DNA from: an uncultured Acetatifactor sp.
GTDB lineage: Bacteria > Bacillota > Clostridia > Lachnospirales > Lachnospiraceae
Assembly (NCBI GenBank): GCA_910586215.1
Contig: CAJUGH010000002.1
Span: forward strand, 1 to 64,000
Length of the DNA stretch: 64,000 nucleotides
Direction of reading: 5' to 3'
The notes beneath the pieces are model-generated. The model was not told the origin of the DNA. It did not search any database and saw only the letters and a program-made list of their open reading frames with translations. Positions within the stretch are counted from its first letter, which is position 1. Every line of letters begins with the position of its first letter. The translations under genes were made by a program, and so were the position numbers. Positions 32,679 to 41,582 of this stretch are shown piece after piece.

Positions 32679-35324
32679 ATGGAACAGAGATTGCGGGAAG
32701 TACTGGAAGGCAGGGAGGAGAATTGCATTCTTCCCTTTTTCTGGCAGCACGGGGAAGGGGAAGAACTACTTCGGGAAGGCATGCAGCGGATCCGGCAGTC
32801 GGGCATCCGGGCGGTGTGTATAGAGTCCAGGCCCCATCCGGATTATGTGGGGGAGGGCTGGTGGCGGGATATGGATGTGATCCTGGAGGAGGCAGGGAAC
32901 CTGGACATGCGTGTCTGGGTGCTGGATGACGCCCATTTTCCCAGCGGCTATGCCAACGGGCAGGTGGGGAAGGATTCCCCCTATGGAAAACGTCTTCTGG
33001 ACTACTATCATGTGGATGTGTGCGGCCCTATGAAACATGCAGGGATTATCCTGGACCTGGATGAGGGGGAGCACCTGGCGGCTGTGACGGCAGGGCGCAG
33101 GGTAGACGGGCAGGAGGAGCGGCTGTGCCGGGTGTGGGATCTGGGGGGCTGTGTGAAGGACGGGATCCTGTACTGGGATGTGCCGGAGGGAGACTGGGTG
33201 GTGACCGTTCTGAAGGTCACTACAAAAGCCGCCAGGATGCGGCCGGGTTATATCAACACGCTGGACCGGGAGGCGGTGCGTTTCTTCCTGGATACGGTGT
33301 ACGAACCACATTTTGCCCATTATGGGAAGCTGTTCGGGGGCCTGTTTGCGGGATTTTTCTCTGATGAGCCGGAGATTGGCAATGCGGTGGCCCATTACAG
33401 GGTGGGGCATTCCCAGGAACCCCTGCCCTGGTGTGGGCAGCTGGAGGGACTGTTACAGGAGAAGTGGGGAGAAGGCTACGGGGTCTGCCTGACGGCCCTG
33501 TTCTGTGACCTGGAGGGAATCTCCCCCAGATCCAGGGTAGAATATATGGATCTGGTGACAAGGCTGTACGGGGAGAACTTCTGTGGCCAGATCGGGGACT
33601 GGTGCAGGGGACACGGGGTAGAATACATAGGCCATGTGATCGAGGACAACGGCTGCCATGCCATGCTGGGCCTGGGAACGGGACACTATTTCCGGGCGCT
33701 GGCAGGCCAGGACATGGCAGGCATCGATGTGGTGCTCCAGCAGATCCGGCCAGGATTTGACGACAGGAGACTGCATGCCGTGGGGGGAAAGGGAACCTAC
33801 GATGGGCGCTTCTTCCAGTATGGACTGGCGGCCATGGGGGTCAGCCTGGCCTACCTGGATCCGGGGAAAAAGGGACGCACCATGTGCGAGATCTTCGGGG
33901 CCTACGGATGGGCAGAAGGGTTGAAGCTCATGAAATGGCTGGCAGACCATATGCTGGTGCGGGGGGTGAACTGCTTCGTGCCCCATGCCTTTACCATGCA
34001 TGACTTCCCGGATCCGGACTGTCCGCCCCATTTTTATGCCAGGGGGATCAACCCCCAGTACCCTTATTTTGGCAGGCTCATGGACTATATGAACCGGGTC
34101 AGCCATCTGATCCAGGGAGGCAGCCCGGCCTGGGAGGTGGGGATCTTCTACAATGCCTGTGGGGAGTGGGCTGGAGACTGGGAACCCTTTGAGGAGACAG
34201 GAAGGCTCCTGGCCCAGGCCCAGATCCCCTATGCGGTGCTTCCGGAGGATGCCCTCCGGGGGTCCTGCAGGGGTGGCAGGCTTACGGCAGGACAGGTTTC
34301 CTGCCGGGTGCTGATCCTGCCCTACTGTGCCTATCTGCCGGAGGCCGTACTGGACTGGTGTTCGGCGGCAGCGGCAGCAGGGATGCAGATCCTCTTTCTG
34401 GATCAGTGGCCCATGGTGCTGGAGACAGGGGAGCGGTACCGTGGGGAAGGCCTGCTGCTCCAGAAGGCAGAACTGGTTTCCTATCTGCATGGGCTTGGCA
34501 TAGAGGGAGCAGGCTGTGTGCCTGCAGCGCCGGGACTGCGGTTTTTCCCTTACCGCCAGCAGGAGGGGAACTTCTATCTGTTCTTCAATGAGTCTGTGAC
34601 AGAGGAGACAGATGTCCGGGTATCCCTGCCAGGGGCAGGAAAAGGACTCTGGCGGTATGATGCCTTTGACAACAGATTGTTCCCCGTCCGGGAACCGGGG
34701 GCAGGGGAGCAGGACGGACGGGTGCGCCTGCACCTGGGGCCTGGGGAGGCCTGTATCTTCTATGCCGGTCAGGCAGGGGAAGGAGACAGGCCTGGATCCG
34801 GGGAGAGCTTAGGGGAAGGAGGTACCATGCAGGAGGGAGATGCCTTGCAGGAAGGAGATGTTCTGCAGGAGGAATGCGTCCTGGTGCCCAGACAGGGTTG
34901 GAAGGTAAGGCTGGACGATTGCAGGCGGGAAGTGTATCATGATATCCAGGAGTGGGAAATGCTGGAGGATGTGACGGCACCTGGAAGGTTCCCGTCCTTC
35001 AGCGGTGTGATGGAATATGAAGCCGTCTTCGACTGTCCGGTGGCAGAGGCTGGGGACAGGGTGGAGATCGACTGCGGGGAAGTGTATGAGACCCTGGAAC
35101 TGTGGCTGAATGGCAGGCCGCTGGGGGTACGGATCGCGCCGCCCTACCGGCTGGAACTGCCGGATGACCTGGTGTTGGAAAAGGAAGGCAATCTGTTACA
35201 GGCCAAGGTGACAAATACACTGGTACACTGGCAGAGGGACGGTTTTTCCCGTTCCATGCCCATGGAGCCTTCCGGGCTGCTGGGTCCAGTCAAATTAACT
35301 ATTAGTAGAAAGAAGAGAAGGTGA
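32679..35324 (+). CDS. GH106-like glycoside hydrolase
   Basis: 881 residues, no signal peptide, so cytoplasmic. The N-terminal barrel has VCIESRPHPDYVGEGWWRDMD, VWVLDDAHFPSGYANGQVG (compare LYDEDRWPSGSAGG in the protein at 60186), GFFSDEPEIGN and GHVIEDNGCHA. These are features of the large GH106-related group that includes alpha-L-rhamnosidases. The C-terminal region (about 770-880) looks like a beta-sandwich carbohydrate-binding domain. A low-complexity acidic Gly/Gln/Glu stretch lies at about 705-735. Adjacent transporter and esterase genes suggest it trims imported, deacetylated oligosaccharides. The exact sugar is not predictable. Confidence 0.7.
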   Translation: MEQRLREVLEGREENCILPFFWQHGEGEELLREGMQRIRQSGIRAVCIESRPHPDYVGEGWWRDMDVILEEAGNLDMRVWVLDDAHFPSGYANGQVGKDSPYGKRLLDYYHVDVCGPMKHAGIILDLDEGEHLAAVTAGRRVDGQEERLCRVWDLGGCVKDGILYWDVPEGDWVVTVLKVTTKAARMRPGYINTLDREAVRFFLDTVYEPHFAHYGKLFGGLFAGFFSDEPEIGNAVAHYRVGHSQEPLPWCGQLEGLLQEKWGEGYGVCLTALFCDLEGISPRSRVEYMDLVTRLYGENFCGQIGDWCRGHGVEYIGHVIEDNGCHAMLGLGTGHYFRALAGQDMAGIDVVLQQIRPGFDDRRLHAVGGKGTYDGRFFQYGLAAMGVSLAYLDPGKKGRTMCEIFGAYGWAEGLKLMKWLADHMLVRGVNCFVPHAFTMHDFPDPDCPPHFYARGINPQYPYFGRLMDYMNRVSHLIQGGSPAWEVGIFYNACGEWAGDWEPFEETGRLLAQAQIPYAVLPEDALRGSCRGGRLTAGQVSCRVLILPYCAYLPEAVLDWCSAAAAAGMQILFLDQWPMVLETGERYRGEGLLLQKAELVSYLHGLGIEGAGCVPAAPGLRFFPYRQQEGNFYLFFNESVTEETDVRVSLPGAGKGLWRYDAFDNRLFPVREPGAGEQDGRVRLHLGPGEACIFYAGQAGEGDRPGSGESLGEGGTMQEGDALQEGDVLQEECVLVPRQGWKVRLDDCRREVYHDIQEWEMLEDVTAPGRFPSFSGVMEYEAVFDCPVAEAGDRVEIDCGEVYETLELWLNGRPLGVRIAPPYRLELPDDLVLEKEGNLLQAKVTNTLVHWQRDGFSRSMPMEPSGLLGPVKLTISRKKRR

Positions 35325-35329
35325 CACAT

Positions 35330-36400
35330 ATGTCAGAGAACAAGGAGAAACAGACAGAACGCTACTACACCACTTTGGAAGCCATGGCAGAAAGGTATGA
35401 GCGCACGGAGAGAAAGTGGGCTTTCCATGCACAGGACCGTCAGGGACATGCGGACTGGTATCAGGGGGCAGCAGAGAGGCTTAGGGAAATCTCGGGGATA
35501 AACCGCTGCGTCCGGACAGATCCGGATCCAAGGAAATGGGAGTCCGTGAAGATGGAAGGATACCAGAAGGAATACTGGACGATCCAGACAGAACCGGGGA
35601 TCACCATGCCTTTCTACCTGCTGCGCCCGGAGAAACCAAGCGGGGCAGCCCTGATCCTGCCCCACGGCCATGGATCCGGCAAGGAAGGTACCATCCGGGA
35701 CTGGGACAACCCCGGTGTTCGGGCCATGAAGCAATACCTGTCCGGGGAATGCCTGGCAGAATCCCTGGCAAAGGCGGGGTACATGGCATTCTGCCCGGAT
35801 GAGAGGGGAGCCGGACAGAGACGGGAGGCCGGGCAGCAGGGAGACAGCGCCACTGCCTGGCAGGGCAATTCCCACAGGGAACTTCTGCAGGTGGCCATCG
35901 GGTTCGGCCAGTCGGTGATCGGCCTGGCCGTATGGGACCTGATGCGGCTGGTGGACTTCGCACAGGAACAGCCGGGGGTAGACAGGGACAGGATCGGCTG
36001 CGCGGGCATGTCAGGGGGCGGACAGCAGACCCTCTGGCTGGCGGCCCTGGATAGCCGGATCAAGGCGGCAGTCACCAGCGGTTATTTCTATGGCATGAAG
36101 GAATCCCTGGTGGTGCTGGCGGCCAACTGTGCCTGCAACTATGTGCCCCATATGTGGGAGACCATGGACATGGGGGACATGGGGGCCATGATTGCGCCCC
36201 GTCCGCTGTTCATCGAGTCCGGGGCACAGGATGGGCTGAACGGCCCTTCCGGGCTTGGGAATGTGTATCCCCAGGTGGAGACTGCCAGGAGAGCCTACCG
36301 CCTGTATGGTGCGGAAGAGAGGCTGGTACATGCCGTCCATCCCGGCGGACACCAGTGGGTGGGGGAGGGTGTGATGGAATTCCTGGGGAAGTGGCTGTAA
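35330..36400 (+). CDS. Alpha/beta hydrolase, acetyl-xylan-esterase / dienelactone-hydrolase-like
   Basis: 356 residues from the ATG at 35330; a GTG at 35321 overlaps the preceding stop. Catalytic triad visible: GCAGMSGGGQQTLWLAA (nucleophile Ser), FIESGAQDGLN (Asp) and AVHPGGHQWVGEG (His). An oxyanion region reads ALILPHGHGSG and a conserved FCPDERGAGQRRE follows. The size and GMSGGG elbow fit esterases that remove acetyl groups from sugars. No signal peptide; likely cytoplasmic, acting on imported oligosaccharides. It overlaps or abuts the GH106-like gene, so the two are co-translated. Confidence 0.82.
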   Translation: MSENKEKQTERYYTTLEAMAERYERTERKWAFHAQDRQGHADWYQGAAERLREISGINRCVRTDPDPRKWESVKMEGYQKEYWTIQTEPGITMPFYLLRPEKPSGAALILPHGHGSGKEGTIRDWDNPGVRAMKQYLSGECLAESLAKAGYMAFCPDERGAGQRREAGQQGDSATAWQGNSHRELLQVAIGFGQSVIGLAVWDLMRLVDFAQEQPGVDRDRIGCAGMSGGGQQTLWLAALDSRIKAAVTSGYFYGMKESLVVLAANCACNYVPHMWETMDMGDMGAMIAPRPLFIESGAQDGLNGPSGLGNVYPQVETARRAYRLYGAEERLVHAVHPGGHQWVGEGVMEFLGKWL

Positions 36401-36459
36401 CGGAAATGTTGGGTTTCCCTGTCTGGGACAGGAGAAACGAAAAAAGGAGGAACGGAACA

Positions 36460-37281
36460 ATGGAGATGGACAGATTTTATGTACAGCCCGGGGAAAAGCC
36501 CCTGGATCATATCCGCACAGACGGCGGATTCGCCAGCATCTTCCGGACCATCGGCTGTGTGGGGGACAGCCTCTCCAGTGGGGAGTTTGAGGGACTGGAT
36601 GAGGAAGGGAACAAGACTTACCACGACCTGTATGAGTACTCCTGGGGTCAGTGCCTGGCCAGGATGACAGGAAGCCGGGTGTACAATTTCTCCAGGGGCG
36701 GCATGACTGCCCGGGAGTACTGCGACAGCTGGGCCGGGGAGCACGGGTACTGGGGCAGGGAATATGCCTGCCAGGCGTATATACTGGCCCTGGGCGGGAA
36801 TGACCTCTATGGCAGGGGCGGCATGGAGGTGGGGGAGATCGGGGATATCTGCAGGGAGGATTACCGGGAGAACAAGCCAACCTTCGCCGGATATTACGGA
36901 CAGATCATACAGCGGCTGCAAGAGATTTCCCCCCATGCCAAATTTTTCCTGGTGACGATGCCCAGGGAGGAGAAGCAGACCCGGAAGGCACGGGAACAGG
37001 GAGACGGCCATGCCAGTCTGCTGCGGGAGATGGCCGGATTTTTCCCGAATACCTATGTGATTGACCTGCGCCGGTACGCCCCTGTCTATGACCAGAAATT
37101 TTACGATGACTTCTATCTGGGAGGCCATATGCAGCCCTGCGGGTATGTGTTTACGGCCTATATGATGGTCTCCTATATCGATTACCTGGTGCGGGCGAAC
37201 AAACGGGATTTCCGGATGGTGGGGCTGGTGGGGACACCCTACGAGGAGGAGATGGTGAGGATGCTGGAGCAGGAGAAGTAA
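36460..37281 (+). CDS. SGNH/GDSL hydrolase, probable carbohydrate acetylesterase
   Basis: 273 residues; ATG behind AAAAAAGGAGG. Block I is TIGCVGDSLSSGEF (Ser nucleophile), block III is LALGGNDLYGRGG (Asn), and block V is DDFYLGGHMQPCGY with Asp and His. No signal peptide. SGNH esterases deacetylate polysaccharides and oligosaccharides, including rhamnogalacturonan and sialylated or xylan glycans. As last gene of the locus it adds a second or third esterase, suggesting a heavily esterified substrate. Confidence 0.83.
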   Translation: MEMDRFYVQPGEKPLDHIRTDGGFASIFRTIGCVGDSLSSGEFEGLDEEGNKTYHDLYEYSWGQCLARMTGSRVYNFSRGGMTAREYCDSWAGEHGYWGREYACQAYILALGGNDLYGRGGMEVGEIGDICREDYRENKPTFAGYYGQIIQRLQEISPHAKFFLVTMPREEKQTRKAREQGDGHASLLREMAGFFPNTYVIDLRRYAPVYDQKFYDDFYLGGHMQPCGYVFTAYMMVSYIDYLVRANKRDFRMVGLVGTPYEEEMVRMLEQEK

Positions 37282-37335
37282 TTTTTTTAGGCATCGGACC
37301 TCTTGACAAAACGGGATCCCATGCACTACAATCAC

Positions 37336-37550
37336 ATCATATAGAGGTCAAAAGACATTTTGACCTCTATATGATACCACGGATTGCTCCGCACTACGTG
37401 CTCCCGCAATCCTAAAACACCTCAAATCCGCTCATTTTTTATCAAAAATGGCTACCTTTCGGTGTTTTGGCGGGTCCCAAAGTCAAAAATCCTTTTGCAA
37501 GCTTTACTTGCATCGGATTTATTGACCTTTTGACCCTGGTATCATCATAT
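37336..37550. repeat. Nested palindrome cluster
   Basis: A perfect 18-bp hairpin (37336-37353 with 37358-37375) is followed by ggattgc / gcaatcc (37381-37387, 37406-37412), aaaacacc / ggtgtttt (37414-37421, 37461-37468) and gggtc / gaccc (37472-37476, 37532-37536). Its last part (ggtatcatcatat) pairs back with atatgatacc at 37370. No coding sequence was found. The first hairpin lacks a typical T run. Confidence 0.7.
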
Positions 37551-37559
37551 CAAGTGACT

Positions 37560-37998
37560 GTGAAGAGGAATAGTACGGACAAAGGAAGCATCCCAGAGAG
37601 GGAGCGGGGCATCGGGAGTCCGGGACAGATGCATGTAGTGGGATATTGCAGTGTGGTATTGGATGACACTGGAATGCCCGTGAAAATGGCACTGCCGGGC
37701 GAAAGATGCGGCTGAGAGGCTCCCATGCAGAAGGTCCGGAACCTGCCTCAGAGTCTCTGCGCGAGATCCATGGCGCCCGGAAGTTTTCCGCTTCTGGCAG
37801 GAAACGGGAACATGGCAAAATGTCCAGGGAGTTTTTGACAGTTCTCTGGGACATGGGGCATATGGGAAGGAAGCGCGGCGCTTGTCAGCGTTACGGACAG
37901 GAGAGAAGGACGTTGGAGGGATTGCCACAGTGGCATGCAGCAGGGCAGGATTCGCCAGGAAGAGAGTATGCCTGTGGAGTCATTCCAGGACGTCAATT
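37560..37998 (+). other. Upstream part of the proS leader region; no protein gene supported
   Basis: Open frames here lack ribosome binding sites and protein-like composition. The 3' two-thirds (about 37790 onward) probably form the stem I and antiterminator-side elements of the proS T-box. I could not locate the proline specifier codon with confidence. Confidence 0.45.
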
Positions 37999-38052
37999 AG
38001 GGTGGTACCGCCGGATTTCCGGTCCCTTGGGGGATGGAAGTCCGGCTTTTTT
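37790..38052 (+). promoter_or_regulatory. T-box leader controlling proS
   Basis: The T-box core AGGGTGGTACCGCC is at 37999-38012. It overlaps the 5' arm of a terminator: gccggatttcc (38010-38020) pairs with ggaagtccggc (38036-38046), followed by six T (38047-38052). In T-box RNAs uncharged tRNA pairs with the T-box bulge and prevents this terminator, so proline shortage would switch on proS. The 5' boundary is approximate. Confidence 0.8.
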
Positions 38053-38240
38053 CATGGCTCTTTTGGCATGGTTCCATAAAAGGCGTATTTCCATCTGTGC
38101 AGCATATGGCTACGGGAGGTGAAGCCGCAGGCAGCGGTAACATAGTCCCGGAAACTGCCGCGCAGGCGGCATAGGGAACTGTTATGGAGGAACCTTTGTG
38201 GGGGTATGCCTTGACGGTTCCCAGAAAGGCAGGAGGAAAA

Positions 38241-39674
38241 ATGGCAGACAAAAAGATGGTGGAAGAGATCACATCCATGGACGTGGATTTTGCCCAGTGG
38301 TACACGGATGTGGTGAAGAAGGCAGAGCTGATCGACTATACTTCCGTAAAGGGGTGTATGGTGATCAAGCCTGCGGGGTATGGGATCTGGGAGCTGATCC
38401 AGAAGCAGCTGGATGCCCGTTTCAAGGAGGCCGGGGTGGAGAACGTGTACCTTCCCATGTTCATTCCCGAATCCTTGCTCCAGAAGGAGAAGGATCATGT
38501 GGAAGGCTTTGCGCCGGAGGTGGCCTGGGTGACCCACGGAGGGTTGCAGCCCCTTCAGGAGAGGATGTGTGTGCGCCCCACTTCTGAGACCCTGTTCTGT
38601 GATTTTTACCAAAATGACATCCATTCCTACCGGGACCTGCCCAGGGTATACAACCAGTGGTGTTCCGTGGTGCGCTGGGAGAAGGAGACAAGGCCCTTCC
38701 TGCGTTCCAGGGAGTTTCTGTGGCAGGAGGGGCATACGGCCCACGCTACGGCAGAGGAAGCCGAGGAGCGTACCATCCAGATGTTGAATGTGTATGCGGA
38801 TTTCTGTGAGCAGGTGCTGGCCATTCCTGTGATCAAGGGGCAGAAGACGGAGAAGGAGAAGTTCGCAGGGGCAGAGGCCACCTATACCATAGAGGCCTTA
38901 ATGCATGACGGCAAGGCTCTGCAGTCCGGCACCAGCCACAATTTCGGGGATGGCTTTGCCAAGGCCTTCGGCATCCAGTTTGCAGACAGGGACAATACCC
39001 TGAAATATGTACACCAGACCTCCTGGGGCATGAGTACCCGTCTCATTGGTGGTATCATCATGGTGCATGGGGACAATGAGGGGCTGGCGCTGCCTCCAAA
39101 GGTGGCTCCCATCCAGATCTGCATTATTCCCATCCAGCAGAAGAAGGAAGGGGTGCTGGAGAAGGCTTATGAGCTTCGTGACCGGCTGAAAGGAGAATTC
39201 CGGGTGAAGGTGGACGATTCCGAGAAGACCCCCGGCTGGAAATTTGCCGAGGCAGAGATGCGGGGATACCCTGTCCGTGTGGAGATCGGTCCTAAGGATA
39301 TTGAGGCAGGCAAATGTGTCCTGTGCCGCAGGGATACCAGGGAGAAGATAGAAGTGGCCCTGGAGGAACTGGAGGAGAAGGCAGGGGAGCTTCTGGAGAC
39401 CATTCAGAGGGACATGCTGGAACGGGCCAGGGCCCACAGGGATGCCCACACCTATACTGCCGCCAATATGGAGGAATTTGAGAAGATTTTCAAGGAAAAG
39501 ACTGGCTTTGTGAAGGCTATGTGGTGCGGGGAGCAGGCCTGTGAGGACCAGATCAAGGAGAAACTGGCCGTGACCAGCCGTTGTATGCCTTTTGAGCAGG
39601 AGCAGATTGCAGATACCTGTGTGTGCTGTGGGAAGCCTGCGAAGAAGATGGTGTACTGGGGGAGAGCCTATTAG
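38241..39674 (+). CDS. proS: Prolyl-tRNA synthetase, type 3
   Basis: 477 residues from the ATG at 38241 (AGGAGGAAAA upstream). Class II motifs: VYLPMFIPESLL, motif 2 VRWEKETRPFLRSREFLWQEGHTAHAT, and motif 3 region SWGMSTRLIGGIIMVHGD. The short length, absence of the bacterial editing insertion, and C-terminus VYWGRAY are those of the archaeal/eukaryote-like type. A late cluster of cysteines (CVCCGKPAKK) suits the C-terminal zinc domain. It charges tRNA-Pro. Controlled by the T-box upstream. Confidence 0.92.
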   Translation: MADKKMVEEITSMDVDFAQWYTDVVKKAELIDYTSVKGCMVIKPAGYGIWELIQKQLDARFKEAGVENVYLPMFIPESLLQKEKDHVEGFAPEVAWVTHGGLQPLQERMCVRPTSETLFCDFYQNDIHSYRDLPRVYNQWCSVVRWEKETRPFLRSREFLWQEGHTAHATAEEAEERTIQMLNVYADFCEQVLAIPVIKGQKTEKEKFAGAEATYTIEALMHDGKALQSGTSHNFGDGFAKAFGIQFADRDNTLKYVHQTSWGMSTRLIGGIIMVHGDNEGLALPPKVAPIQICIIPIQQKKEGVLEKAYELRDRLKGEFRVKVDDSEKTPGWKFAEAEMRGYPVRVEIGPKDIEAGKCVLCRRDTREKIEVALEELEEKAGELLETIQRDMLERARAHRDAHTYTAANMEEFEKIFKEKTGFVKAMWCGEQACEDQIKEKLAVTSRCMPFEQEQIADTCVCCGKPAKKMVYWGRAY

Positions 39675-39720
39675 TAGGGTGGGAAGAAGTTAATTCCACT
39701 GACATAGAGAGGAGAATGAG

Positions 39721-40587
39721 ATGATCAACAAAGTATATCCGATTCAAGTAGAAGGCTCCCAGCCTTATGCCAGGCTGACTGTGTATATCCAGGAACATTA
39801 TGAGGAGATCGGAATTGACCACAGGCCGCTGGTGCTGATCTGTCCGGGAGGAGCCTATGCGTACACCTCCCCACGGGAGGGAGAGGCTTATGCCATGCAG
39901 TTTCTCTCCTTTGGGTATCATGCGGCAGTGCTGAACTATTCCTGTGCACCGTCAGTGTATCCCACTGCCCTCACAGAGCTGGCATTGTCCGTTGCCATGA
40001 TCCGCGGCCATGCAGAAGAATGGCATGTGGCCCCTGACCAGATCATCGTGATGGGCAGTTCTGCCGGGGGACACCTGGCAGCCAGCCTGGGAGTGTTCTG
40101 GCAGGAAGCGTTTCTGGGGGAAGCTGTAGGGAGTCTGGCGGCCAGACAGTCGTTGCCTTGTGCGGAGGGATTTGGCCAGGAAATGCTGCGTCCGGACGGT
40201 TTGATTCTCTGCTACCCTGTGATCACTTCCGGGGAGTTTGCCCACAGGGGATCCTTTGAGAATCTGCTGGGGGAGAGGGAAGCGGAACTGACAGAGGCCA
40301 TGTCCCTGGAAAACAGGGTCAGTGCCAAGACCCCGCCTGTCTTCCTGTGGCATACATTTGAGGATAACGCGGTGCCAGTGGAGAATTCCCTGCTGTTTGC
40401 AAGCGCCCTGCGCAGGGCCGGGGTCAGCACGGAATTCCACATGTATCCGAAGGGAGGTCATGGCCTGGCATTGGCCAACCGGCTTACTGCTACCAGGGAC
40501 GGTGGTGCCATCCAGGAGGAATGCACCTCCTGGATTTCCCTGGCCCATACCTGGGTGGAGAGCAGGTTTGTCAAGGCAGGAGAGTGA
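39721..40587 (+). CDS. Alpha/beta hydrolase (HSL / acetyl-esterase-like)
   Basis: 288 residues; ATG behind GAGGAG. Seen: LICPGGAYAYTS (oxyanion hole, HGGG-like), MGSSAGGHLAASL (nucleophile GxSxGG), TFEDNAVPVENS (Asp) and YPKGGHGLALAN (His). No signal peptide. The family hydrolyses acyl groups from small molecules or sugars. It lies 46 bases after proS and 25 bases before an exonuclease gene, so co-transcription is possible, but the neighbours do not reveal the substrate. Confidence 0.82.
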   Translation: MINKVYPIQVEGSQPYARLTVYIQEHYEEIGIDHRPLVLICPGGAYAYTSPREGEAYAMQFLSFGYHAAVLNYSCAPSVYPTALTELALSVAMIRGHAEEWHVAPDQIIVMGSSAGGHLAASLGVFWQEAFLGEAVGSLAARQSLPCAEGFGQEMLRPDGLILCYPVITSGEFAHRGSFENLLGEREAELTEAMSLENRVSAKTPPVFLWHTFEDNAVPVENSLLFASALRRAGVSTEFHMYPKGGHGLALANRLTATRDGGAIQEECTSWISLAHTWVESRFVKAGE

Positions 40588-40612
40588 GGGAAAGTTTTTA
40601 AAGGAAACATCC

Positions 40613-41566
40613 ATGAATTATATTGTATTTGACTTGGAATGGAACCAATACAGCACAGAATCCCAGGAGGTGAAGGAACTTCCCTTTGAGATCATCGAGA
40701 TTGGTGCCATCAAACTAAATGACAGAGGTGTCATGATAAGCGAATTCAGCAAGCTGGTGAAACCAAGTGTCTATCTGGAGATGAACAAGATCACCAGCAG
40801 GCTGATCCACCTGCAGATGCAGGAACTGCTGCGGGGAGAGCCTTTTGTGGAAGCGGCAGGCCGCTTCCTGGCCTGGTGCAGGGAGGAGAAATACTCTTTC
40901 TGCACCTGGGGCAGCATGGATTTGACAGAACTTCAGCGCAATATGGCTTACTATAATATGACACCGATGTCAGAGGGGCCAATTCCCTTCCTGGATGTGC
41001 AGAAACTGTTCAGCCTGGCCTTTGAGGATGGAAGATCTAGGAAATCTCTGGAATATGCAGTGGACCATCTGGAACTTCCCAAAGACATTCCCTTTCACCG
41101 GGCCTTCAGCGATGCCTATTACACGGCCCAGATCCTGGCCCGGATTCTGGCGAAGGCTCCCCGGGTCCTGGGGAATGTGTCTTATGATGTATTCCATCTT
41201 CCCAGGAGCCGGGAACAGGAGATACGGGTACAGTTTGAAGGGTATACGAAGTATATCACCAGGGAATTTACCAGTAAGACGGAGGCCCTTATGGACCGGG
41301 AGGTGATTTCCAGCAAGTGTTATCTCTGCCATCGGAACCTAAGGAAGAAACTGAAGTGGTTCACCGTCAATGGCAGGCATTATTACTGTCTGGCATACTG
41401 TGAGAAACATGGATACCTTAAGGGTAAGATCCGGATCCAGAAAGCACCGGCGGGCGGTGTCTATGTGGTGAAGACCACAAAGCTGGTCACAGACCAGGAG
41501 GCAGAAGGCCTGCGGGAGCGCAGTGCGCGGGCGAAGGTATTCCGGAAGTATAAGAAAAAGGTGTAA
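40613..41566 (+). CDS. 3'-5' exonuclease, DEDDh family, with zinc-ribbon tail
   Basis: 317 residues; ATG behind AAAGGAAAC. Exo I YIVFDLEWNQ and FEIIEIGAIKL, Exo II-like WGSMDLTEL, and Exo III HRAFSDAYYTAQIL supply the DEDDh acidic residues. Related proteins include KapD and DnaQ-like nucleases. A C-terminal part (about 235-275) has CYLCHRNLRKK followed by YYCLAYCEKHGY, four cysteines that may bind zinc and nucleic acid. It may process RNA or DNA ends; the target is unknown. Confidence 0.8.
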   Translation: MNYIVFDLEWNQYSTESQEVKELPFEIIEIGAIKLNDRGVMISEFSKLVKPSVYLEMNKITSRLIHLQMQELLRGEPFVEAAGRFLAWCREEKYSFCTWGSMDLTELQRNMAYYNMTPMSEGPIPFLDVQKLFSLAFEDGRSRKSLEYAVDHLELPKDIPFHRAFSDAYYTAQILARILAKAPRVLGNVSYDVFHLPRSREQEIRVQFEGYTKYITREFTSKTEALMDREVISSKCYLCHRNLRKKLKWFTVNGRHYYCLAYCEKHGYLKGKIRIQKAPAGGVYVVKTTKLVTDQEAEGLRERSARAKVFRKYKKKV

Positions 41567-41582
41567 GAATGGCAGCCGGCGG

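Noticed and set aside
37467..38122. Two overlapping open frames in the proS leader
   Set aside because: No ribosome binding sites, no protein-like composition, and they overlap palindromes and the T-box terminator.
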